A stretch of 64,000 nt of DNA. Origin: RPQJ01 sp963823535. Lineage in GTDB: Bacteria > Pseudomonadota > Gammaproteobacteria > Steroidobacterales > Steroidobacteraceae. Positions 28,045 through 35,759 of the stretch are shown piece by piece (positions within the stretch are counted from its first letter, which is position 1; each line of letters starts with the position of its first letter). Under the pieces are notes generated by a model. That model ran no database searches and was not told where the DNA came from. It worked only from the letters and a program-made list of their open reading frames with translations. The DNA is taken from assembly GCA_963823535.1 (NCBI GenBank), contig CAWGLZ010000006.1, forward strand, positions 310,001 to 374,000, in the 5' to 3' direction. The position numbers and the translations under genes were made by a program.

Positions 28045-28096
28045 ACTGGCTACCTGCGGCCGTGGGCTGGCCGGTCGACCGGCCGATGGGCGCGCG

Positions 28097-28348
28097 TCAG
28101 CGGGCGTCGTCCGCGGTCTCGCCCTCGGACCGCTCGATTGCCGCGTCCAGTTCGCCCGTACGCCCGAGGGTCAGGCCCTCCACGGCGCGTGCACGGTCCT
28201 GGGTCTGGATCATGTCGTCGAAGACGGTCTCGTCGGTGTCGCGCCCCTTGGCCCGGGCCTCTTCCTTGTCCTGCGGGGCCCGCTCCGTGCAGGCGACGAG
28301 CAACGCCATCACGACGGCCGAAAGCATCCAACTGGCGACTGGTCGCAT
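28097..28348 (-). CDS. Small lipoprotein, unknown function
   Basis: An 83-residue protein whose N-terminus MRPVASWMLSAVVMALLVAC ends in a lipobox (LVAC), so it should be lipidated and exported. The mature part is short, charged and mostly helical (DETVFDDMIQTQDRARAVEG). The start at 28348 has a G-rich stretch just upstream; 27 more in-frame codons further out do not look like a signal peptide. I recognise no family. Confidence 0.72.
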   Translation of the reverse strand: MRPVASWMLSAVVMALLVACTERAPQDKEEARAKGRDTDETVFDDMIQTQDRARAVEGLTLGRTGELDAAIERSEGETADDAR

Positions 28349-28429
28349 GGGCCCCCCGCGGTTCGTAGGTGCGTCAATCTTACCCGATGGGGTCGCAGGC
28401 AGGCGCAACGGCGGATTGTCCGCGGCCAT

Positions 28430-28942
28430 TCACAGGAACTCGTCGATCGAGAACAGGAAGTACGAGAAGTAGTGGTTGATCGGCCGGATCTGGTCGAGCA
28501 GGCGGTGATCCGAGTCCACGACGTGCAGCGTCGCCTTCTGCTCGCGCGCGAAGCGGAAGCTGTTGTCGACCGGGATGACCTCGTCCCGCCAGCCGTGCAC
28601 GATGGTCGTCGGGCAGTTGGCCGGCCGGGGACTGAATTTCTCGTAGCCGGGCATGTACAGCGCCGGCGCGAGCAGGAACATGCCGCGTGCCTGCAGCAGC
28701 GACGAGCCTGCCACCGACACGTAGCCACCCATGCTCGAGCCCACGAGCACCAGCGACCCGCGCAGGTCCTTGCAGAAGGCGAGCAGGCGGGTGATCCGGT
28801 CCTTCGGGTCGTCGAGGCCGCGGTAATCCACGGATTCGACGTGGAATCCTTCCTCCCGGGCGATCTCCGCCATGGCGGCGATCTTGCTGCCCCACGGCTC
28901 GCTGTCCTGGCCATGTGAAAATACGACGAAGCGTTCGGTCAT
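28430..28942 (-). CDS. Alpha/beta hydrolase, YqiA-like size
   Basis: A 170-residue single-domain hydrolase. The nucleophile elbow is VGSSMGGYVS (Ser near residue 70), followed by VHGWRDEVIPVDNS with the likely Asp and VVDSDHRLLDQI with the His, completing a Ser-Asp-His triad. GGAGGGGG precedes the ATG. The substrate is unknown. It is divergent from the oxoprolinase gene. Confidence 0.85.
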   Translation of the reverse strand: MTERFVVFSHGQDSEPWGSKIAAMAEIAREEGFHVESVDYRGLDDPKDRITRLLAFCKDLRGSLVLVGSSMGGYVSVAGSSLLQARGMFLLAPALYMPGYEKFSPRPANCPTTIVHGWRDEVIPVDNSFRFAREQKATLHVVDSDHRLLDQIRPINHYFSYFLFSIDEFL

Positions 28943-29075
28943 TGGCCCCCTCCAGGCGCACGCGAGCATGATACTGCGCCGCGCCCGGCCACGCCGGGCA
29001 GCAGTTCTCATCGCCAGCACGGCGATCGCCAGGCGGGGAATGGCGCAGCGGACCGGCCCGTGCCAAAGTCGCCCG

Positions 29076-32000
29076 ATGACGCGACCGTCTTCCACCCGCG
29101 GCTGGCGCTTCGCCATCGACCGCGGCGGCACCTTCACGGACATCGTCGCGACGGCTCCGGACGGCCGTCTCCTCAGCCTCAAGGTCCTGTCGCGCGATCC
29201 GGTGCGCGCGGGCGACCCCGCCATCCGCGGGATCGACGAGCTGCTGCGCAGGCACGCCACGGCGGAGCCCGTCGTCGAGTCCGTGCGACTGGGCACCACG
29301 GTTGCCACGAACGCACTGCTCGAGCGCAAGGGCGAGCCCACGGTCCTCGTGGTGACACGCGGCTTCCGCGACGTGCTGCGCATCGGCTACCAGCACCGTC
29401 CGGACATCTTTGCGCGGGACATCCGGCTCCCCGCCATGCTGTACACCTGCGTGATCGAGGCTGACGAGCGCCTCGATGCCACCGGCCAGGTGATCTCGGC
29501 GCTTGATGAGCGGTCGCTGGCCGCCGCGCTTGCCGAGGCGCGCGGTCGCGGCCTGCGCGCGGTGGCCATTGCCTTCCTGCACGCCGTCCGCAATCCGCGA
29601 CACGAGCAGCAGGCGGCCGCGGTCGCCGCCGCCGCCGGCTTCGAGGAGGTGGTCGCCTCCCACGCGGTGGCGCCCCTCATCGGCCTGGTCGGCCGCGGCG
29701 ACAGCACGGTCGCGGACGCATACCTGTCGCCCGTACTGCTGAGGAACGTGCACGCGTTCCGCGACGAACTGGCGGCGCGACATGGCGGCACGCCGCTGCT
29801 GCTCATGCAGAGCAATGGTGGCCTCGTGGACCCGCCCGGCTTCCGCGGCATCAACAGCGTGCTTTCCGGCCCGGCCGGGGGCGTGGTCGGTCTCGCGGCG
29901 ACCGGGAGCGGCGGGGACGGCGACCGACTGATCGGCTTCGACATGGGCGGTACGTCGACCGACGTGAGCCTGTACGCAGGCAGCCTGCCGCGACGGTTCG
30001 CGACCGAGATCGACGGCGTCCGCCTGCAGGCGCCCATGATGGACATCCACACCATCGCGGCGGGCGGTGGTTCGATCGTGCGTTATGCGGACGGGCGGCT
30101 CCAGGTCGGTCCGGAGTCCGCCGGCGCCGATCCGGGCCCCGCGTGTTACCGGCGCGGCGGCCCGGCCACCGTGACCGACTGCAACGTCGTGCTCGGTCGC
30201 ATCCGGCCCGATCGCTTCCCCAGCGTCTTCGGGCCTGGCGGCGACGCGCCACTCGACGCCGGTGCTGCCCGCGGGCGCCTCGCGGAAATCGCCGAGCGGA
30301 TCGGGGACGGCGCTGGCCCGCGCTACACCGTCGAGGCGCTGGCGGCCGCGTTCATCGACGTCGCCGTCGCGAGGATGTCCAACGCGATCCGCGAACTCGC
30401 GCTGCGCCACGGCGAAGACGCCAGCCGGTTCACGCTGGTGCCTTTCGGGGGCGCCGCCGGCCAGCACTCGTGCGCCGTGGCCGATGCGCTGGGGATCGAG
30501 GAACTCCTGCTGCACCCGCTCGCGGGCGTGCTGTCGGCGTGGGGCATCGGACTCGCGCGTCGGCGCTGCATCCGTCGCTGCAGCGTCGAACTGGCGCTGG
30601 ACCCGGCAGGCATCACGGCCGCGGACGACGCGCTGGCGACACTCACGGATGCGGCCCGTGCCGAACTGACGCGCCAGCGGATCGACGAGAGCGTGATCGC
30701 GACCCGGCGCAGCGCCCACCTGCGGCTGGCGGGTTCCGACACCAGTCTCGACATCGACTGGGGTCCGGAGTCGTCGCTGCGAGACGCATTCCTCGAGGCC
30801 CACCGGCGACTCTACGGGTTTGCGGAGACCGGACAGCCCATCGTCATCGCCGCCGTGAGCGCGGAGGCGTGGGAGACCGGTGGCGACCGGGACGACTCCC
30901 TGGCCGGCCCCGCGACGGACCTGCCCGCGTCCACCGCCACGTCCACTGCGCAAGCCGCGAACACGCGCGTCTGGAGCGGCGAGGCGTGGCGAGAGGTGCC
31001 GCTGCATGCACGCGACGAACTGCCAACCTCGACGGTGATCACCGGCCCCGCCTTGCTCAGCGAGCGTGGCTCGACGGCGTGGATCGCGCCGGGGTGGACC
31101 GCCACCCTGGAACCGGGCGGCCTCCTGCGCCTGCGGCGGGGCAAGCACGAGCCGGGCGAGGCCGCGCCTGCGAGCTCGCGCCCGGATCCGCTCAGGCTCG
31201 AGGTCTTCAACGGCCTGTTCATGCACGTCGCGGAGCAGATGGGCGTCGTGCTGCAACAGACGGCGAGCTCCGTGAACATCAAGGAACGGCTGGATTACTC
31301 CTGCGCCCTCTTCGACGGCGCAGCCAACCTCGTTGCCAATGCGCCGCACATGCCGGTGCACCTCGGCTCGATGGGGGCCAGCGTGGCAGCGGTGCTCGAG
31401 GTCCATGGCCACGACCTGCGACCCGGCGACGCGTACCTGCTCAATTCACCGTACCACGGTGGCACCCACCTGCCCGACATGACGGTCGTCACGCCCGTGT
31501 TCGATTCAGAGGGAGGGCGGGTGCGGTTCTTCACGGCATCGCGCGCCCATCACGCCGACGTCGGGGGCGCCACGCCAGGCTCGATGCCGCCCGGCAGCCG
31601 CGACATCGCCGAAGAAGGCGTGCTCATCGCGCCGATGCGGATCGTCCGCGACGGCTGCTTCGCTGAATCCGAGGTGCGGCGCAGGTTCGACGCCATTGCC
31701 CATCCGCCGCGCAACCCCGACCAGAACCTCGCGGACCTGCGCGCGCAACTGGCGGCCAATGCACGCGGCATCCGCGAGATCGAGCGCGCCGCCGCCACGT
31801 TCGGCTGGCCGGTGCTGCTCGCCTACATGGGTCACGTGCAGGACAACGCGGAGGACTGCATGCGCCGCGCGATCCGCAGGCTGCACGACGGCCGCTTCCG
31901 CTACGAGTTCGACAACGGCCAGCAGGTCTCCGTGTGCATCCGCGTGGATACCGTCGCAGGCGAGGCCGGTGTGGATTTCACCGGCACGTCGGCGCAACGC

Positions 32001-32726
32001 ACGAACAACTTCAATGCGCCGCGGGCCGTCACCGTCGCAGCCGTCCTGTACGTGTTCCGCACGCTGCTCGACGAGGACATCCCGCTCAACGCGGGTTGCC
32101 TGCGGCCGATCAGCATCGTGGTGCCGACCGGGTCGATGCTCGATCCGCTGCCGCCCGGCGCGGTCGTGGCCGGGAACGTCGAGACTTCGCAGTGCATCGT
32201 GGACGCACTCTACGGTGCGCTCGGCCTGCAGGCGGCCGCCCAGGGAACGATGAACAACTTCACGTTCGGCAACGAGCGCTACCAGTACTACGAGACGATC
32301 GCCGGCGGCGCCGGTGCAGGTCCTGGCTACGACGGCGCGAGCGGCGTGCAGACGCACATGACCAACTCCCGGTTGACCGACCCGGAGGTACTGGAAGCGC
32401 GGTTCCCCGTGCTGGTCCGCGAATTCTCGCTGCGCGAGGGTTCGGGCGGCGGCGGACAGTTCACGGGCGGGGACGGACTGGTGCGCGAGATCGAGTTTCG
32501 CCAGCCGATGACGGCCGCGATCCTGTCGAATCACCGTCGTGTGGCGCCGTTCGGCCTCGACGGCGGCGCGCCGGGCCGCACCGGTTGCAACCTGCTCGAG
32601 CGTCGCGGCGGGACCTCAGAGACCCTGGAGGCTACGGCGGAAATCGCGGTGGATGCGGGCGACCGCCTCAGGATCGAAACGCCCGGTGGCGGCGGCTTCG
32701 GGTCCGCGTCCCGGCGACGCGCCTGA
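29076..32726 (+). CDS. Fused HyuA-HyuB hydantoinase/5-oxoprolinase
   Basis: ATP-dependent lactam-hydrolase family protein of 1216 residues. The N-terminal half (about 1-690) is HyuA-like: FAIDRGGTFTDIVA at the start, LGTTVATNALLERKGE, and GFDMGGTSTDVSLY as nucleotide-binding segments. The C-terminal half (from about 705) is HyuB-like: NGLFMHVAEQMGVVLQQTA, HLGSMGASV, and the glycine-rich EGSGGGGQFTGGDG. A single-chain fusion of this length is the form of 5-oxoprolinase that opens pyroglutamate to glutamate, but hydantoinases and related carboxylases share the folds. The ATG at 29076 matches the family N-terminus. Its last 111 bases overlap the convergent sheath-like gene. Confidence 0.9.
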   Translation: MTRPSSTRGWRFAIDRGGTFTDIVATAPDGRLLSLKVLSRDPVRAGDPAIRGIDELLRRHATAEPVVESVRLGTTVATNALLERKGEPTVLVVTRGFRDVLRIGYQHRPDIFARDIRLPAMLYTCVIEADERLDATGQVISALDERSLAAALAEARGRGLRAVAIAFLHAVRNPRHEQQAAAVAAAAGFEEVVASHAVAPLIGLVGRGDSTVADAYLSPVLLRNVHAFRDELAARHGGTPLLLMQSNGGLVDPPGFRGINSVLSGPAGGVVGLAATGSGGDGDRLIGFDMGGTSTDVSLYAGSLPRRFATEIDGVRLQAPMMDIHTIAAGGGSIVRYADGRLQVGPESAGADPGPACYRRGGPATVTDCNVVLGRIRPDRFPSVFGPGGDAPLDAGAARGRLAEIAERIGDGAGPRYTVEALAAAFIDVAVARMSNAIRELALRHGEDASRFTLVPFGGAAGQHSCAVADALGIEELLLHPLAGVLSAWGIGLARRRCIRRCSVELALDPAGITAADDALATLTDAARAELTRQRIDESVIATRRSAHLRLAGSDTSLDIDWGPESSLRDAFLEAHRRLYGFAETGQPIVIAAVSAEAWETGGDRDDSLAGPATDLPASTATSTAQAANTRVWSGEAWREVPLHARDELPTSTVITGPALLSERGSTAWIAPGWTATLEPGGLLRLRRGKHEPGEAAPASSRPDPLRLEVFNGLFMHVAEQMGVVLQQTASSVNIKERLDYSCALFDGAANLVANAPHMPVHLGSMGASVAAVLEVHGHDLRPGDAYLLNSPYHGGTHLPDMTVVTPVFDSEGGRVRFFTASRAHHADVGGATPGSMPPGSRDIAEEGVLIAPMRIVRDGCFAESEVRRRFDAIAHPPRNPDQNLADLRAQLAANARGIREIERAAATFGWPVLLAYMGHVQDNAEDCMRRAIRRLHDGRFRYEFDNGQQVSVCIRVDTVAGEAGVDFTGTSAQRTNNFNAPRAVTVAAVLYVFRTLLDEDIPLNAGCLRPISIVVPTGSMLDPLPPGAVVAGNVETSQCIVDALYGALGLQAAAQGTMNNFTFGNERYQYYETIAGGAGAGPGYDGASGVQTHMTNSRLTDPEVLEARFPVLVREFSLREGSGGGGQFTGGDGLVREIEFRQPMTAAILSNHRRVAPFGLDGGAPGRTGCNLLERRGGTSETLEATAEIAVDAGDRLRIETPGGGGFGSASRRRA

Positions 32727-34421
32727 GGTGCCGGTCGACGTCGCGGCACGCGGCTCCGTGTAGTGCCCGAAGAGCGACTGTGCAAGCGTCGGTTGCCGCT
32801 GGACGTCCCGCGCGGGCGTCCCGGCCGGTTTCCCGCCGACCGTCATGCGGCTGCCGGCCGGCAACAGATGGGTGCGAACCGGGCGCACGCGGCTGCCTTC
32901 CCTCGCGTGGGTGACGAGGAACGACTGGTATCCCTCCGCGCGCGCGATCCGCAGCGACACCAGCACGCTGACGCGACCGCTCGCGGTCGCCTCCGGATCG
33001 TTGATCCGCTCGTCGCAGACGACCTGGAACGGTTCGTTGCCACCACCGACCGGCCCGAACACGCCGGCAACGGCCAGCGGTGCGAGGAATTCACGGACCT
33101 GCCGCTCCAGCTTCTGCCACGCACCGCGGTCCCCGGCTTCGAACAGGGCCCAGCGCGTGCCGCGCTCGATGCTGGCCATGATGAGCAGGTGGCGACGCTG
33201 CACGGTGAGCAGCGAGCCCTCGGTAGTCGAGGCGGAACCCCCGGCGAGCGTCTTCGCGGCTGCTGCGCGCGGAATCGCCGAGCGCAGCGACTGCAGCGGA
33301 TTGACGCCGTGCGCGGTCAGGCGCTGCCGCTCCGCGTCGGTGAGGATCAGCTGCGGGCGTGTGCCCGGCCGCAGCAGCAACTCGTCGTCGTCGCCGGGGT
33401 CCCAGGGCGAGCGCTGCTCGTCGAGCCGCACGAGCGTGCCGGCCACGGCGCCACAGTTCGCAAAGGTTTCAGCCCGGCCACGCAGCCGGTCGAAACTGAC
33501 GATGCGCGGGAAACACATCAGCGCATGGTCCGAGCGGAAGTCGAATTCGCGCAGGCCCTGCAGCGCATCGTCGCAGTCCTCCCACGCGACAGGCGGGTCC
33601 ACGACCAGCATCGCGTGATGCTCGCGGCACCATCGCTCGGCCACCAGCAGCACGCTCGCGCCGACGTCACGGTCACGGGCCAGCGGCGGTATGCAGACGA
33701 AGCGCACATCGTCGTCGGCCGAGACGGCGAACAGCCCCGTGGCCGCCTCCGGCGAGCCGATGACGTCGTAGTCGGTGAGTGGTGCACCGTCGTCGCCGTC
33801 GGAGTTGGACTCGATGTAGCCGATCGGGTGACGGGAACCGGCCCGGAACGTACGGTCCGGACGGATGTCCGCAACCGCCCCACGGACGCGGACCAGCGTC
33901 GACTCCTGCAGCGCCGTCGCCACGTGGCGCGTGGTGGCCGGAACGATGGAGAGCCGCCGGAAGATCTCCTGGTCCTCGATGTGCTCCGAGCCACGCGAGC
34001 GCACGCGCTGGATGACGAGGTTGAAGCGATCGGGCTCGTTGGTGCCGATGTTGTCGTAGTCGACCGACGCACGCAGCGTCTCCCGCGAACCGGGGCTCAG
34101 CGCCTCGAGCGTCAGCGTGTCCGGGCCGCAGGGCAGCGAGATCGTGGATGGCGCGCCGCCGTTCACGACCCGTACGATGACGGCCGTCCGCCCGCCATTC
34201 TCGAAGAACTGCTCGACGGCGTAGGACAGCGTGCTCGGCTGCCAGAGGCCACCGAACACGTTGTGGAACTCGGCGAAGCTGTGCACGGCGACCGAGCGGT
34301 GGACCGGGCCGCGCAGCGTCCGGCCGATGAAGGCGGTGACGGCGGACGGCAGGCGGGCAATGGCGCTACCGGCGCCCGGTCCCTCCGCCACCTGCATGCC
34401 GCCCGATCTCGACTCCCGCAC
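32616..34421 (-). CDS. Phage-tail-sheath-like protein, without other tail genes
   Basis: A 601-residue protein with the layout of contractile tail sheath proteins of phages and contractile injection systems. The N-terminus has VTAFIGRTLRGPVHRSV, then SFAEFHNVFGGLW and YAVEQFFENGGRTAVIVRV, the usual opening of the family. The middle has DGAPLTDYDVIG and FVCIPP. The C-terminal domain has the hallmark ERGTRWALFEAGDRGAWQKL, REFLAPLAVAGVFGP, then FQVVCDERIND and GRVSVLVSLRIARAEGYQSF. About 90 extra, disordered residues follow. The GTG at 34421 has GGGGAA eight bases upstream. No tube, baseplate, spike, sheath-recycling ATPase or lysis gene is seen nearby. It is last in a run of minus-strand genes, 150 bases after the Rieske gene. 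Confidence 0.9.
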   Translation of the reverse strand: MRESRSGGMQVAEGPGAGSAIARLPSAVTAFIGRTLRGPVHRSVAVHSFAEFHNVFGGLWQPSTLSYAVEQFFENGGRTAVIVRVVNGGAPSTISLPCGPDTLTLEALSPGSRETLRASVDYDNIGTNEPDRFNLVIQRVRSRGSEHIEDQEIFRRLSIVPATTRHVATALQESTLVRVRGAVADIRPDRTFRAGSRHPIGYIESNSDGDDGAPLTDYDVIGSPEAATGLFAVSADDDVRFVCIPPLARDRDVGASVLLVAERWCREHHAMLVVDPPVAWEDCDDALQGLREFDFRSDHALMCFPRIVSFDRLRGRAETFANCGAVAGTLVRLDEQRSPWDPGDDDELLLRPGTRPQLILTDAERQRLTAHGVNPLQSLRSAIPRAAAAKTLAGGSASTTEGSLLTVQRRHLLIMASIERGTRWALFEAGDRGAWQKLERQVREFLAPLAVAGVFGPVGGGNEPFQVVCDERINDPEATASGRVSVLVSLRIARAEGYQSFLVTHAREGSRVRPVRTHLLPAGSRMTVGGKPAGTPARDVQRQPTLAQSLFGHYTEPRAATSTGTSGASPGRGPEAAATGRFDPEAVARIHRDFRRSLQGL

Positions 34422-34550
34422 GACCGTTTCCCCGTTCGAGCCCGGAGTACGTTAGCACAGGTTCTTGTGCTCCTGACGGCCCCTCGATACCACCCATGGG
34501 CCCTGGAGGTGATGGCGGCAGGCACCCTCCGCGCCGGGACGTTCGTCCCT

Positions 34551-34569
34551 GGGGCCGGTCAACGGCCCC
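34551..34569 (-). other. Hairpin after the Rieske gene
   Basis: A 7-bp stem GGGGCCG / CGGCCCC with a five-base loop, just after the Rieske stop codon on the minus strand. There is no T-tract, so it may slow or process the transcript rather than end it; the sheath-like gene starts 130 bases further on. The rest of 34422-34571 contains a second small hairpin (AGCACA/TGTGCT near 34455-34472) and no gene. Confidence 0.45.
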
Positions 34570-34571
34570 GG

Positions 34572-35759
34572 TCAGCGACGCGCTCGCCGCCGGCTCCCGG
34601 GAGGTTTCCGCCGGGCGCTGCCCGGCGCCTCGTCCGGCGCGATCTCGGGCACCAGCCCACGGATCTGCTCGACGAACCAGCGGAGGCCCGCCTCGTCGCC
34701 GGCGATGGGCCCGCCCGCGTGATCGCTCCCGTCGACTCCTCTCTGCACCCGCTCGGCGAGTCGCATTTCGCCGGCCCGCGCCCGGCGTCGAATGCGCCCC
34801 GCCAGGTAGCGCCCGATGCGCGCCGTCCGGGACGCGTCCGGATGTGCGTAGACGACCTCGCGCACTGCGGTCTCCGACGGGCCCATGGGCAGCAACTGCA
34901 GCGATCGCAGATGGTCCGGAAAGACGTCCACGAACGTGTTGGGTGCGAGAAAGAGCCGCGTCCACCCTCCGTCATCCGTCGCCCCTGACTCGCGGGCCTG
35001 CCGCAACAACCGTCCGTAGGCCCGTACCGACCACGACGCCGCGTCCCCGCCGGCGATCTCCGCTGCAACGTGGACCACGCCCGCCTCCACGGCGCATTGC
35101 GGCCGGGCGGCGAACAGCTGGCGCAGCACGGGCTGCGCCACGTCCAGCTGCAGGGTATCGAGCAGCATCTCGCAGAGGACCTTCCAGTTCGCGGCGCACC
35201 GCTCGATGTGCGGCTCACCGGTACGGCGCATCGCCTCCACGCGTCGCCCACCGAGCGGGCCCTCCGTCCGCTGCCAGGCCGCGATCGACGGCGATGGCTC
35301 CGAGAAGGCGACGAACACCAGTCCGTTCCAGGTCGAGATCCCGAGTTCCTCGAGTCCCAGCGTCGATCGATCGAGGCCCGGGTAGGCGTGCGCCTCGGGG
35401 ACGTGCGCCAGTGCACCTGAGTCGTCGTACGCCCACCCGTGGTACGGGCAACGCACTCGGCCGTCCACGCAGAAGGCGAGACCCGTCCCGGCATCGCCCT
35501 CGATCAGCCGTGTCCCGCGATGCCGGCAGGCATTGCGAAACGCACGCAGTGTTCCCTGTGCCGTCCGCAGCACGAACGCAGAGCGTCCGAGCAGGTCGAG
35601 TCGCAGTGCGGTCCCCGGTGCCGGCAGGTCCGAGACGTGGCCCGCGAACTGCCAGCTCGGCCACAACAGGCGCTCGCCCTCGCGCTGCAGCAGCACCGGG
35701 TCTCGGTAGCGTCCTCCGGGAAGTCCGCTGAACGGCGTGCCGCGGGTCGGATCTGTCAT
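34572..35759 (-). CDS. Rieske [2Fe-2S] protein with altered catalytic site
   Basis: A 395-residue relative of Rieske ring-hydroxylating oxygenase alpha subunits. The Rieske cluster ligands are intact: FRNACRHRGTRL supplies Cys-X-His, and VRCPYHGWAYD supplies Cys-X2-His. The catalytic-domain segment then reads CAANWKVLCEMLLDTLQLDV followed by AQP. In functional relatives this aligns with NWK-E-LE-YH-P-AHP, where two His bind the mononuclear iron. Here both positions are Gln, with no frame break. It should therefore hold the electron-transfer cluster but probably not catalytic iron. The ATG overlaps the M1 peptidase stop (ATGA), so the two are coupled. Confidence 0.85.
   Translation of the reverse strand: MTDPTRGTPFSGLPGGRYRDPVLLQREGERLLWPSWQFAGHVSDLPAPGTALRLDLLGRSAFVLRTAQGTLRAFRNACRHRGTRLIEGDAGTGLAFCVDGRVRCPYHGWAYDDSGALAHVPEAHAYPGLDRSTLGLEELGISTWNGLVFVAFSEPSPSIAAWQRTEGPLGGRRVEAMRRTGEPHIERCAANWKVLCEMLLDTLQLDVAQPVLRQLFAARPQCAVEAGVVHVAAEIAGGDAASWSVRAYGRLLRQARESGATDDGGWTRLFLAPNTFVDVFPDHLRSLQLLPMGPSETAVREVVYAHPDASRTARIGRYLAGRIRRRARAGEMRLAERVQRGVDGSDHAGGPIAGDEAGLRWFVEQIRGLVPEIAPDEAPGSARRKPPGSRRRARR

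Noticed and set aside
28380..31412. A 1010-codon minus-strand frame opposite the oxoprolinase
   Set aside because: The plus-strand frame encodes a complete HyuA-HyuB protein; the opposite frame is compositional shadow only.
32616..34421. A prophage or type VI secretion cluster around the sheath gene
   Set aside because: No integrase, portal, terminase, tube, baseplate, VgrG, ClpV or TssB/C pair is present; the sheath pattern is that of phage/eCIS sheaths, not TssB/TssC.
34572..35759. Sequencing error or frameshift explaining the missing Rieske histidines
   Set aside because: The frame is continuous on both sides with conserved residues in register (NWK, E, then AQP), so an indel cannot explain two His-to-Gln changes.
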